From: Aureimonas sp. AU4
Lineage (GTDB): Bacteria > Pseudomonadota > Alphaproteobacteria > Rhizobiales > Rhizobiaceae
NCBI RefSeq assembly: GCF_001463765.1
Contig: NZ_BBWK01000006.1
Coordinates: 1-64,000 of the forward strand
Length of the DNA stretch: 64,000 bases
Direction: 5' to 3'
Position 1 is the stretch's first letter. Each line of letters opens with the position of its first letter. The notes under the pieces were generated by a model. The model made no database searches. It was not told where the DNA came from and saw nothing but the letters and a program-made list of their open reading frames with translations. Shown piece after piece: positions 52,641 through 63,649 of this stretch. The translations under genes were made by a program, and so were the position numbers.

Positions 52641-53468
52641 TCACGTGATGCGCTGGATCGAGGCGGCGAGTTCGTCCGGCTCGAAGACGCGGCGCCAGTC
52701 GTCGCGCATCAGCATCGGCTTGCCAAACTCGATCGCCTTGTTGCAGGCGTCCGAGAAGACGCCCGGCGTTTCCTCGAAGATCACCGAACCGAGGACGTTC
52801 ATGTGCCCGAGCAGGAAGTCGCGCGCGGCCTCCTTCGGGACGCCGCGCCGCACCACCTCGTCCATCGCCTCGCGCATGACGACGAGGAGGCTAGCGCAGA
52901 CAGTCTCCGACAGGCCCGGCTCCAGAAGCGCCATCTGTTCCACCGTGACTCGGTGGGAGCGCATGACCGGCGCCCAGATGACCTTGGCGACCTCCTCTCC
53001 CAGCGCGTAGTGCGCCTCCGGGCCCTGCATCAGCGAGGAGACGATGTGCTGCTTGGCGGCGACCCCGCCGAAGAAGTCGCGCTTGGCGGCCGGGTCCGTC
53101 TCGTCGTTGAAGATCGGCGGGTGGCAGGGGTGCGTCACGAAATAGGTGAGGTCCGGCCGGTCGGGCAGGTGGCCCGCGAACGGCGCGGCCGCGTCCAGGA
53201 CGACGACGATCGTGCCGGGCTTCAGGTCCTTCTCGATGCCGGCCGCGACCTTGCCGATCGCCGTGTCGGGCACAGCGAGGATCACGACCTCGGCGTCCCG
53301 GAGCGCCTCGTCCTGCGGCACGCAATCGAAGCCCAGACCGCTCCGCAGGCGCTCGCGGCCCGCTTCGGAGAGCTCGACATGGCGCACGTCGAAGCGCGAG
53401 CCCTTGAAGTTGGAGGCCAGGCGGTAGCCCATCTTTCCGCCGGCGCCGAACAGCGCGATCGATGTCAT
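52641..53468 (-). CDS. apnO: 6PGDH-fold oxidoisomerase, likely D-apionate oxidoisomerase
   Basis: The 275-residue protein has an N-terminal Rossmann motif (IALFGAGGKMGYRLA) and a C-terminal phosphogluconate-dehydrogenase-like helical domain (VTVEQMALLEPGLSETVCASLLVVMREAMDEVVRRG). FVTHPCHPPIFNDET is a marked insertion with His/Cys that may bind metal. This matches ApnO, which oxidises and isomerises D-apionate to 3-oxo-isoapionate. The ATG at 53468 is the only start consistent with the Rossmann fold; the longer frame lies inside the permease gene. Confidence 0.85.
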   Translation of the reverse strand: MTSIALFGAGGKMGYRLASNFKGSRFDVRHVELSEAGRERLRSGLGFDCVPQDEALRDAEVVILAVPDTAIGKVAAGIEKDLKPGTIVVVLDAAAPFAGHLPDRPDLTYFVTHPCHPPIFNDETDPAAKRDFFGGVAAKQHIVSSLMQGPEAHYALGEEVAKVIWAPVMRSHRVTVEQMALLEPGLSETVCASLLVVMREAMDEVVRRGVPKEAARDFLLGHMNVLGSVIFEETPGVFSDACNKAIEFGKPMLMRDDWRRVFEPDELAASIQRIT

Positions 53469-53500
53469 GGGAGAAGTCCTTTTTCGGGTGTTTCGCGCCG

Positions 53501-54568
53501 TCAGCGGCCGAGGGCCGCCTGGCGCTGAAGGGCGATGCGCTGCTGGAGGCGCTGCTGGAACTGGTCGACCACCACGGCGGCGATGATCACGAGGCCCTTG
53601 ATGACGGTCTGCCAGAAGGACGAGACGCCCATCATCACGAGCCCGTCGGAGAGGATGCCGATGACGAAGGCGCCGACGATCGTGCCCCCGATCCGCCCGC
53701 GCCCGCCCGACATGGAGGTGCCGCCGAGGACCGCCGCCGCGATGGCGTTGAGCTCGAAGGTCTCGCCGGTGGCGGGGTGCGAGGCGACGAGCTGCGAGGA
53801 GACGATGAGGCCGACGATCGCCGCGCAGAAGCCCGAGAACATGTAGACGAACATCTTCGTCCTGTTGACGCGCAGGCCCGACAGCGCCGCCGCGCGTTCG
53901 TTGCCGCCCACCGCGTAGATGGCGCGCCCGAGCGGCGTGCGCGCGGCGAGATACGCCGCCCCGCAGCCGACGATCACGAGAAGCCAGATCGAGACCGGCA
54001 CGCCGAGAACCGAGCCCGCGCCGATGAAGGGGAAGCTCGTCGTGCCCCATTCGGCCGAGCCGCGAAGGTTCGGAAAGGTCGCCCCGTCCGAGGACAGGAG
54101 CGCCAAGCCGCGCGCGACGTAGAGCGTGCCGAGCGTCGCGATGAAGGGCGCGACGTTGAGGCGGGTGACGAGGAGCCCGTTCACGACGCCGACGAGGACG
54201 CCGACGCCGAGCGTGATCACGACGATCTCGGCGGTGTTGAAGAAGACCGTGTAGCCGGTGAAGTCGATCGCCACGCCGTTCAGGACGAGATAGCCCGCCA
54301 CCATGCCGCAAAGGCCGACGATCGAGCCGACCGACAGGTCGATGCCGCCCGTCACGATCACGAAGGTCATGCCGATCGCCAGAAACGCGTTCAGCGCGAC
54401 GTGCTCCGACATGATCACGAGGTTGGCCGCCGACAGGAAGTTCGGCGCGGCCACGCTGAAGAAGGCCACCACCGCGATCAGCGCGATGAAGGTGCGCGCC
54501 TTCAGGAGAAGAAGGGCGAACGAGACGTCGGCCGGGCGCTCGGGCGCGGCGGTCTGGGCGGCGGTCAT
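53501..54568 (-). CDS. Sugar ABC transporter permease (RbsC-like)
   Basis: The 355-residue protein has about ten helices and the CUT2 permease pattern: MTFVIVTGGIDLSVGSIVGL, VNGLLVTRLNVAPFIATLGTLYVARGL, YAVGGNERAAALSGLRV and [19 protein letters not shown]. It is the single permease of the apiose transporter. The ATG overlaps the ATPase stop (ATGA), and apnO follows after 32 bp. Confidence 0.93.
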   Translation of the reverse strand: MTAAQTAAPERPADVSFALLLLKARTFIALIAVVAFFSVAAPNFLSAANLVIMSEHVALNAFLAIGMTFVIVTGGIDLSVGSIVGLCGMVAGYLVLNGVAIDFTGYTVFFNTAEIVVITLGVGVLVGVVNGLLVTRLNVAPFIATLGTLYVARGLALLSSDGATFPNLRGSAEWGTTSFPFIGAGSVLGVPVSIWLLVIVGCGAAYLAARTPLGRAIYAVGGNERAAALSGLRVNRTKMFVYMFSGFCAAIVGLIVSSQLVASHPATGETFELNAIAAAVLGGTSMSGGRGRIGGTIVGAFVIGILSDGLVMMGVSSFWQTVIKGLVIIAAVVVDQFQQRLQQRIALQRQAALGR

Positions 54569-56112
54569 CGGGGCGTCTCCAGAAGCGTGTGGCCGGGCGG
54601 CGGGCGATGGCCGGCGGCGGACAGGGCGACGATCTCGCTCTCGTCGGTCGCGGCGCGCTCGCGCTCGCCGGTGACGCGCCCGTTGGACATGACGAGAATG
54701 CGGTCCGACAGCTCCATGACCTCCTCGAGGTCGGAGGTGACGAAGAGGATGCCGAGCCCTCCCGCCGCCAGCTCGCGCATCACGCGGAAGACCTCGGCCT
54801 TGGCGCCGATGTCGATGCCCCGGCTCGGCTCGTCCATGAGAAGGACCTTCGGGCCCGTCATCAGCGCCTTGCCGATCACGATCTTCTGCTGGTTGCCGCC
54901 GGACAGCGAGGAGACCGGGCTGTCGAGACCGGACACCTTCACCGCGAGGCGTTTGACGTAGTCGCGAACGCTCGAGCGCTCGCGCCGGACGTCGAGATGG
55001 AAGAGCCTCGTGAAGGAGGAAAGGCTCGACATCGACATGTTCTCGGAGACCGAGAGGATTTGCACGAGACCCTCCGCCTTGCGGTCCTCGGGGATCAGCG
55101 CGATGCCGCGTTGGATGCGCCCGTGAACGGAGCGGCCCGACAGGTCCTGGCCGGCCAGCGTGACGCGGCCCGTCGCGGCCGGCTGGCGGCCCATGATGCA
55201 GTCGAAGAGCTCGGTGCGACCGGCGCCCATCAGCCCGTAGATGCCGACGATCTCGCCCGCCCGCAGGCTGAGCGAGACGTGGTCCACCGCAAAGCCCCCG
55301 CCCTTGCGCGGCAGGGTCATGTCCTCGACGCGAAGGACCTCGGGGCCGTAGTCGTGATGGAGCGTCTTGGCGAAGTCCTTGGAGGAGGCGCCGATCATGG
55401 CGCGCACGATCCAGGGCACGTCCACCTCGGCCATGGACCGGGCGCCGGTGATCGAGCCGTCGCGCAGCACCGTGATGTAGTCGCCGATGCGCACCAGCTC
55501 TTCCAGTCGGTGCGAGATGTAGACGATCGCGACGCCTTGGGCCTTCAGCTCGCGGATGACACCGAACAGGATCTCGACCTCGGCGGCCGAGAGGGCCGAG
55601 GTCGGCTCGTCGAGGATCAGGATGCGCGCGTCCCCGGCCAGGGCCTTGGCGATCTCGACGATCTGCTGCTCGCCGATGCGAAGGTCCCCGACCGGTGTCT
55701 CGGGCGGGTTGGCGTGTTCGAGGCGCGCCAGAAGCTTGCGCGCCGCCTCGGCCTGCGCCCGGCCGTCGATGTCGACGCCGAGCCGCGTCTTCTCGCGGCC
55801 GATGAAGATGTTCTCGGCGATCGTCATGTTCGGGAAGAGGTTGAGCTCCTGGAACACGATGCCGATGCCGTGGCGGGCGGCGGCGGCCGTGCCGGGCAGG
55901 GTGACCGGCTTGCCGTCGATGAGGATCTCGCCGGTCGTCGGCTGCTCCACGCCCGCGATGATCTTCATGAGCGTCGACTTGCCGGCGCCGTTCTCGCCGA
56001 CCAGCACGTTGACGGCGCCCGCGCGCACGTCGAAGTCGACGCCCTTCAGCGCCTTCGTGCCGGGATAGACCTTGGTGGCGCCCCGGACGCTGAGCACGAC
56101 CTCGTGGCTCAT
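54565..56112 (-). CDS. Sugar ABC transporter ATP-binding protein (RbsA-like, two ABC domains)
   Basis: The 515-residue protein holds two ABC cassettes. The first has Walker A VGENGAGKST, signature near LRIGEQQIVEIAKAL, and Walker B ILILDEPTSAL. The second has a degenerate Walker A (GLMGAGRTE), signature LSGGNQQKIVIGKAL and Walker B VLLMDEPSRGID. This is typical of ribose-type transporters. It overlaps the DUF2291 gene on one side and the permease on the other by 4 bp each. Confidence 0.94.
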   Translation of the reverse strand: MSHEVVLSVRGATKVYPGTKALKGVDFDVRAGAVNVLVGENGAGKSTLMKIIAGVEQPTTGEILIDGKPVTLPGTAAAARHGIGIVFQELNLFPNMTIAENIFIGREKTRLGVDIDGRAQAEAARKLLARLEHANPPETPVGDLRIGEQQIVEIAKALAGDARILILDEPTSALSAAEVEILFGVIRELKAQGVAIVYISHRLEELVRIGDYITVLRDGSITGARSMAEVDVPWIVRAMIGASSKDFAKTLHHDYGPEVLRVEDMTLPRKGGGFAVDHVSLSLRAGEIVGIYGLMGAGRTELFDCIMGRQPAATGRVTLAGQDLSGRSVHGRIQRGIALIPEDRKAEGLVQILSVSENMSMSSLSSFTRLFHLDVRRERSSVRDYVKRLAVKVSGLDSPVSSLSGGNQQKIVIGKALMTGPKVLLMDEPSRGIDIGAKAEVFRVMRELAAGGLGILFVTSDLEEVMELSDRILVMSNGRVTGERERAATDESEIVALSAAGHRPPPGHTLLETPR

Positions 56113-56750
56113 GCGCCGGGCTCCAGCGCGAGCGCGACCGGCGTGACGAGAACCTTGTCGCCCGCCGAGCGCAGCGTGAAGACGCCGGTGGCCTCCACCT
56201 TCGCGCCCACCAGCTTGTCGCGGGGGAGGTCCTTCAGGACGCGCTCATAGGCCTGCGTGTTGATCGCCTTGGCGACGTCGGCGAACTCGATCTGGTTCGC
56301 GTAGCTCGTGAAGGTCAGGAAAGGCAGGGCGTCGCGGATCGAGGTGCCCTTCAGGACGGGGCCGAGCTGGAGCGTCGCGTCGGCCCGGCCGTCGCCGTCC
56401 GTGTCCACGTCCGCCGTGGCTGCGCGCGACTGCGTGTTGGCGGCCACGATCGTCCCCGACACGGTGACCGGGAAGTTCCAGGGCGCGCCTTCCTGCACCT
56501 CGCGGCAGCCGTAGGTCTTGCCGGCGGCATCGAGCCCGCCCGCCAAGGCGGCGCGGATCTCGGGCAGGGGCTTGGCCCTGCCGGCGAGGTAGGGAACGAT
56601 CTCGCCCTCCCAGCGCGCGGCCATGTCGGAGCCCGCCGCCGGCTTGGCGGCGGCTTCAGCGCGCGCGGCGAGTTCATCGGTCTTCACGAACTTGCATCCC
56701 GGCAGGGCCAGGATCATGGCGAGCGGAAGAAGGGCGGTCAGGCGCGGCAT
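56109..56750 (-). CDS. DUF2291 lipoprotein of a ribose-type ABC operon
   Basis: The 213-residue protein has a lipoprotein signal peptide with lipobox LPGC (Cys19) and the DUF2291 pattern (NFPVTVSGTIVAANTQSRAATADVDTDGDGRAD, LQLGPVLKGTSIRDALPFLTFTSYANQIEFADVAKAIN, GVFTLR). This family is nearly always next to ribose-like transporter genes, and its role is unknown. Anchoring at the outer or inner membrane could help ligand capture. It lies between the binding-protein and ATPase genes. Confidence 0.88.
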   Translation of the reverse strand: MPRLTALLPLAMILALPGCKFVKTDELAARAEAAAKPAAGSDMAARWEGEIVPYLAGRAKPLPEIRAALAGGLDAAGKTYGCREVQEGAPWNFPVTVSGTIVAANTQSRAATADVDTDGDGRADATLQLGPVLKGTSIRDALPFLTFTSYANQIEFADVAKAINTQAYERVLKDLPRDKLVGAKVEATGVFTLRSAGDKVLVTPVALALEPGA

Positions 56751-56826
56751 GGCGGGACTCGGGCGGGGAAGGCGAAAGGGACGGGGCGGCCCGGGCCGGG
56801 CGCGCCCCGCGCGGCGACTGTCGCCG

Positions 56827-57939
<1,113 letters not shown>

Positions 57940-57968
57940 TCAGGGGGGCGATGGACGGGCGCGGACCG

Positions 57969-58726
57969 TCAGGTGCGGATGCGCCAGCCGGTCCGGAAGA
58001 TCCACCAGATGCCGGCCATGCACAGGAGCATGAAGGCCAGCGTCGCGGCGAGGCTGAAGCCGACGTCGACGTCGGACGTGCCGTAGAAGCTCCAGCGAAA
58101 GCCGCTCACGAGGTAGACCACGGGATTGAACAGCGTCACCTTCTGCCAGAAGGGCGGCAGCATGCTGATCGAATAGAAGCTGCCGCCGAGGAATGTCAGC
58201 GGCGTGACGATCAGGAGCGGCACGATCTGAAGCTTCTCGAACCCTTCCGCCCAGATGCCGATGATGAAGCCGAACAGGCTGAAGGTCACCGCCGTCAGGA
58301 CCAGGAAGAGCATCATGAAGACGGGATGCTCGACATGGAGCGGCACGAAGAGCGAGGCCGTCGCCAGGATGATGAGGCCGAGGAGGATCGACTTGGTGGC
58401 GGCCGCGCCCACGAAGGCGAGCGTGATCTCGAAGAAGGAGATGGGCGCGGACAGAAGCTCGTAGATCGTGCCCGTGAATTTCGGGAAGTAGATGCCGAAG
58501 GCCGCGTTCGAGACGCTCTGCGTCAGCAGCGACAGCATGATGAGTCCCGGAACGATGAAGGCGCCGTAGGGCACCCCGTCGACCTCGGTCATGCGCGAGC
58601 CGATCGCCGAGCCGAACACCACGAAGTAGAGCGAGGTGGAGATGACGGGCGCGACGATGCTCTGGAGCAGCGTGCGGAAGGCGCGCGCCATCTCGAACCG
58701 GTAGATCGCCCAGATCGCGTGGCGGT

Positions 58727-58730
<4 letters not shown>
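57969..58730 (-). CDS. ABC-2 type transporter permease
   Basis: The 253-residue inner-membrane protein has six helices and the ABC-2 pattern: [46 protein letters not shown], and [40 protein letters not shown]. The family exports drugs, lipids or polysaccharide parts. The ATG overlaps the ATPase stop (ATGA), so the two form one exporter. The exported molecule is unknown. Confidence 0.92.
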
Positions 58731-59710
<980 letters not shown>

Positions 59711-59942
59711 GGGGTTTCCGCGTCCGTCGGGAGGGGACAGGGGCAGGAGGTTGGGCGCGCCAAAGCGTTCGGCAAGTCGCGCCCTGCTCGCGGGCACCAT
59801 GCGGGCCCCTCCGAACGCCGAGCGCGGCCTCATCCGTTCGAGGTAGTGCCGTCGCCCCCGGACATTGGGAAAGCGCAATCTTCCGGCGAGGCTGCCGTCA
59901 TTCGACGCTGGCATGACTCGAACCCTTTTGCGGAGTTCGGTC

Positions 59943-61055
59943 ATGTCCCTGGTCGCATCGTCCTCGTCCCAGCCTTCTTCGCGCGGCGAGGCGGCGGCGG
60001 GGCGGGCAAGGGGCGGCGGGCCGGCGCTTGCCTATCCGGTCGCCGATCCGCGCGACTGGGAGCGTTACGGGCGGCTCGGGCCGCTGGCACGGCTGCAGCT
60101 TGCCCTGCGCAACCGGCGCTTCGGCCGCCGCGCCCGGCGCGATGCGAGCGTCGCGCCCGCGTCGCGGTCCGGCATCCGGCCGCTCGGCGCGGGCGAGATC
60201 GCGCTGGTCTGCGTCGTGCGCAACGGCCTGCGCTACCTTCCCGACTTCGCCTGCCATTACCGACGCCTCGGCGTCGACCGCTTTCTGGTGCTCGACGACC
60301 GCTCCGACGACGGCACCGCCGAATGGCTTCTCGGACAGCCCGACGTCGACCTGTTTCGCTCCGGCCTGCGGTACGCGCAGTCCGAATGGGGGCGGCTGTG
60401 GCGCGACCGGCTGGTCGAGCTGCACGGAGGGGACCGCTGGTACGTCGGCGTCGACGTGGACGAGACGCTGGTCTTTCCGGGCAGCGAGACGCGCTCGCTG
60501 CGCGACTTCATCCGGGATCTCGAGCGATGCGGGCAGCGGCGGTCCATGGCGCCGATGATCGACATCTATCCCGAGGGCTCGCTGTGCGGGGTGGCCGAGG
60601 ACTGGCCGCAGGGCGGCGCGGCGCAGGCGCGCGACGTCTTCTTCGACGGCGACGGCTACGAGGCGCGGGCCGACAAATTCTGCCTGTCCTTGCGCGGCGG
60701 TCCGCGACGCCGGCTCCTCGGCTTCGACAACCGGCTGACGAAGTTCCCGCTCGTCTTCGCCGACGCCTGGACGGGCGAGGCGGGCGCGAGCGTTCACGGG
60801 CCCCGGCCGCTCGCGCGCAACTTCGAGGCGCCGACCGCCGTGCTGCTCCACGACAAGTTCCACAAGGGCGCGGTCGAGGAATGGCGGCAGCTGGTCGAGG
60901 AGAACCAGCATTTCGGCGACGGAATGTACTACCGTCCGCTCCTGGAGCGGGCGGCGACGGGCGATCTCGACCTGCGCTACGAGGGCTCGGTGCGCTACGT
61001 CTCGTCGGACGACCTCGTGCGGCGCGGCTTCATGCGCGATATCCGCCCGCGCTAG
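59943..61055 (+). CDS. Family 2 glycosyltransferase (Glyco_tranf_2_4-like)
   Basis: The 370-residue protein has the pattern [44 protein letters not shown], and a DxD-containing segment [14 protein letters not shown]. This places it with the Glyco_tranf_2_4 group used in capsule, exopolysaccharide or LPS side-chain synthesis. The substrate is unknown. The first 40 residues are low-complexity. ATG at 59943 or 59913 is possible. It converges on the ArnT-like gene with 12 bp between stops. Confidence 0.82.
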   Translation: MSLVASSSSQPSSRGEAAAGRARGGGPALAYPVADPRDWERYGRLGPLARLQLALRNRRFGRRARRDASVAPASRSGIRPLGAGEIALVCVVRNGLRYLPDFACHYRRLGVDRFLVLDDRSDDGTAEWLLGQPDVDLFRSGLRYAQSEWGRLWRDRLVELHGGDRWYVGVDVDETLVFPGSETRSLRDFIRDLERCGQRRSMAPMIDIYPEGSLCGVAEDWPQGGAAQARDVFFDGDGYEARADKFCLSLRGGPRRRLLGFDNRLTKFPLVFADAWTGEAGASVHGPRPLARNFEAPTAVLLHDKFHKGAVEEWRQLVEENQHFGDGMYYRPLLERAATGDLDLRYEGSVRYVSSDDLVRRGFMRDIRPR

Positions 61056-61067
61056 GGCGGGCGCCGC

Positions 61068-62480
61068 TCAGGGCGCAGAGCCCCCCGGCTTGCGCATGAC
61101 CGAGACCATGTCGTCGCGATAGGGCTGGCGCAGCACCACCTCGCCGGGCGGCTGCAGGCTTTCGGGATGAACGTCCACCAGGAACCCGTCCGGGTGCTGG
61201 TTCAGCCATTGCATCTCGGTGCCGAGCGGCACGAGCTGGACCGGCACGGTACGTCGCGTTAGGAAGTTCAGCTCGCCCTGGTAGGGCCCGGAAAAGCCCA
61301 CCGCCACTGCGGGATCGCTCGAGAGGCGCGCGGCCACCGCCGACAGGTCGAAGCGCGGAAACAGGAAGCGCGAGGCGCCGACCTGGAACAGGACGAAGAG
61401 CGCGAGCACGACGAGCGAGCCGCGCCGGATGTCGCGCAGCGGCACGGCCTCCAAGAGATAGCTGACGAGGATCGCGGCGAGCGGAATGGTCGGCACGACA
61501 TAGTGCGGCTGCTTGCCCGAGATGAGGCTGAACACCGCGACGATGCCGAGCGCCCAGGCGAGAAGCATCCGGAGGCGCGAGCGGTCGAGGCCGCGCCCGG
61601 CCTCGGCGATCCGTGCCCGGAAGCCTGGAACCGCCCGCCAGACGGGGGGCGACAGGAGCCAGGGCAGGACAAGGACGGGAAGAAGCGCGAGATAGAACCA
61701 GAACGGGCGGGGGTGCGAGGCTTCCATGTTGCCGGAGATGCGGCCCGCCGACTGGTCCCAGAGAAGGGCGCGCGCGAACGCGCCGTCGGTGCCGAGGAGA
61801 GCCGGCACCAGCCAGACGGCGACCGGCACGAGGGCGGCCGGCAGCGCCAGCGCTATGCCGGCCAGGAAGCGCCGGGCGGGCACCATCGCCGCGTCGCGCC
61901 AGAGCGGGTAGAGCGCGATCGGCCAGGCGACGTGGATCACCACCACCGGCCCCTTGGCGAGGACGCCGAGGCCGATCGCCAGACCCGCCAGGACCCCGTA
62001 GCGCCACCGTCCCGTCCGGCCGAGCCGCACCATGGCGAGGAAGGAGGCGAGGACGCAGCAGGTGAGGAGAAGGTCGAACAGGATCAGCGTCGCGTAGATC
62101 ACGAAGGGCACCGTGCCCGCCATCACCCAGGCGACGCGCTCCCAGACCTTGCGCCGGTCCGGAAACAGGCTCCGAGCGACCCGCGTGGCGAGGAACAGAG
62201 AGAGGCAGGACGTCGCGAGCACGACCAGACCCGCCGCCCAGCGCGAGGGGCCGAGAAGCGTCCAGACGCTGTCGATCAGCCAGAACAGGAGCGGCGGCTT
62301 GTGATGGTAGGGCTGGCCGTTCAGCGTCGGCACCGCCCAGTCGCCCCGCAGGTACATCTCCCAGGCGACCGTGAGATAGCGCGTCTCGTCGGGCGGGATC
62401 GGCGGGCGCAGCGCGAGCGATAGAGCCCAGAAGAGGGCGAGCGCGAGATAGGGACCGGGCGCCCGGAGCGCCTGCCTCAT
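61068..62480 (-). CDS. ArnT-like GT-C glycosyltransferase (family 39/83)
   Basis: The 470-residue membrane protein has about twelve helices. It has the acidic catalytic motif of GT-C enzymes in LRPPIPPDETRYLTVAWEMYLRGDW, followed by NGQPYHHKPPLLFWLID. It resembles ArnT and rhizobial lipid-A galacturonosyl transferases, which move a sugar from a polyprenyl-phosphate donor to lipid A or core in the periplasm. The ATG overlaps the LAB_N gene stop. The sugar is not deducible. Confidence 0.85.
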   Translation of the reverse strand: MRQALRAPGPYLALALFWALSLALRPPIPPDETRYLTVAWEMYLRGDWAVPTLNGQPYHHKPPLLFWLIDSVWTLLGPSRWAAGLVVLATSCLSLFLATRVARSLFPDRRKVWERVAWVMAGTVPFVIYATLILFDLLLTCCVLASFLAMVRLGRTGRWRYGVLAGLAIGLGVLAKGPVVVIHVAWPIALYPLWRDAAMVPARRFLAGIALALPAALVPVAVWLVPALLGTDGAFARALLWDQSAGRISGNMEASHPRPFWFYLALLPVLVLPWLLSPPVWRAVPGFRARIAEAGRGLDRSRLRMLLAWALGIVAVFSLISGKQPHYVVPTIPLAAILVSYLLEAVPLRDIRRGSLVVLALFVLFQVGASRFLFPRFDLSAVAARLSSDPAVAVGFSGPYQGELNFLTRRTVPVQLVPLGTEMQWLNQHPDGFLVDVHPESLQPPGEVVLRQPYRDDMVSVMRKPGGSAP

Positions 62481-62767
62481 GGCGCGGAAGGGGCTACAGC
62501 GGCGGCGGGCGCGGGGCGGCGGCTGAGCGCGATGTTGCGCAGGTACACGACGAGGCCCACCGCCTGGCCCGACATGAAGACGATGTCGCCGCGATGCAGC
62601 GCGTAGGCCAGCAGCAGGACGCCGCCGCCCAGGCTGAAGAACCAGAAGGCGCGCGGCAGCACGCTCTCGCGCCGCCGCTCCGAGACGATCCACTGCACCA
62701 GGAAGCGGGTGAAGAAGAGGCTTTGTCCCGCGAAGCCGAGAACCAGCCAGGCCGTTTCGCCGCTCAT
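62477..62767 (-). CDS. Lipid-A-disaccharide synthase N-terminal (LAB_N) domain membrane protein
   Basis: The 96-residue protein has three helices with the LAB_N pattern: LGFAGQSLFFTRFLVQWIVSERRRESVLPRAFWFFSLGGGVLLLAYALHRGDIVFMSGQAVGLVVYLRNI. Stand-alone LAB_N proteins are common between polyprenyl-phosphate glycosyltransferase and ArnT-like genes and may flip or guide the donor lipid. It overlaps both neighbours by 4 bp. Confidence 0.9.
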   Translation of the reverse strand: MSGETAWLVLGFAGQSLFFTRFLVQWIVSERRRESVLPRAFWFFSLGGGVLLLAYALHRGDIVFMSGQAVGLVVYLRNIALSRRPAPAAAVAPSAP

Positions 62768-63501
62768 GCGTTGTGCCCCCTCGTGATCTCGCTCGCGTTG
62801 TAGTCCGCCGGCAGGCGCCGCCCCATCAACCAGCGCACGCCCATGAGGTCGACCATGCCCACGAAGGCGCGGTTGCGGAAGCCGTACTTGGAGACGCCCC
62901 GCTCCCGCGGGCGGTGCGAGACGTCGATATGGAGAAGCTCGACCCCGCTGCGGATCAGCAGCGCGGGGAGGAAGCGGTGCATGTGGTCGAAATAGGGAAG
63001 GTTCAGGTAGTCCGCGCGGCGGATCAGCTTGAGGCTGCAACCCGTGTCGCGCGTGCCGTCCCGCAGCACCCGTCCGCGCACCGCGTTGGCCAGGCGCGAC
63101 GACAGGCGCCGCACCGCGGTGTCGCGCCGCGCCGCGCGCTGGCCGAGAACCGCGACGCGGGTGGCGCGGCCGCTCTCGTCGCGGGTGCGGGCGAGAGCGG
63201 CGATGTCGGCGGGATCGTTCTGCCCGTCGCCGTCCATGAAGACGAGGGTCTCGAACCGGGCCGCTTCCGCGCCGGTGCGGAAGGCGGCCGACTGGCCCAT
63301 GCGGCGCTCATGGCGCACGACGCGCAGGAGGGGAAACTCGTTCAGGGCGTGGCGCAGGATCTCGGGCGTCGCGTCCGTGCTGCCGTCGTCGACATAGAGG
63401 ATCTCGCCGATCGGCGCCGTGCGGGCCGCCAGCGTCAGCTCCTCGACGAGCGGCACGATGTTGGCTTCCTCGTTGAGGACGGGAACGATCACGGACAGCA
63501 T
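62764..63501 (-). CDS. Polyprenyl-phosphate glycosyltransferase (GT2; ArnC/RgtE/DPM1-like)
   Basis: The 245-residue protein has the GT-A start LSVIVPVLNEEANIVPLVEEL, the nucleotide-binding EILYVDDGSTDAT, and DGDGQNDPADI containing the DxD. It lacks the two C-terminal membrane helices of ArnC, being DPM1-like in size. It would charge a polyprenyl phosphate with a sugar for the ArnT-like enzyme encoded two genes later. The ATG at 63501 is the first plausible start; the frame extends 17 codons further. Confidence 0.9.
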   Translation of the reverse strand: MLSVIVPVLNEEANIVPLVEELTLAARTAPIGEILYVDDGSTDATPEILRHALNEFPLLRVVRHERRMGQSAAFRTGAEAARFETLVFMDGDGQNDPADIAALARTRDESGRATRVAVLGQRAARRDTAVRRLSSRLANAVRGRVLRDGTRDTGCSLKLIRRADYLNLPYFDHMHRFLPALLIRSGVELLHIDVSHRPRERGVSKYGFRNRAFVGMVDLMGVRWLMGRRLPADYNASEITRGHNA

Positions 63502-63649
63502 CGACAACGTTCCGGTCAGGGTGCGCTGCCGCCCGGGACGGCTCGCGCACACGAAGGGAGGATGCCGCCCTAACCGGGGATCATTTCACCCATATTTCCG
63601 AAACTATACGAAGTTGTAAGGTCGTCTGGCTGCGGCTGCGCTGCCCGGC

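Noticed and set aside
50329-53010. 893-codon plus-strand frame opposite the apiose genes
   Set aside because: Antisense to apnL, apsD and apnO, all of which have family signatures; no signature in this frame.
63614-63626. TATACGAAGTTGT-like sequence matching 12 of 13 bases of a loxP arm
   Set aside because: No second arm is found at the proper spacing, and there is no phage or recombinase gene nearby; chance match in an AT-rich gap.
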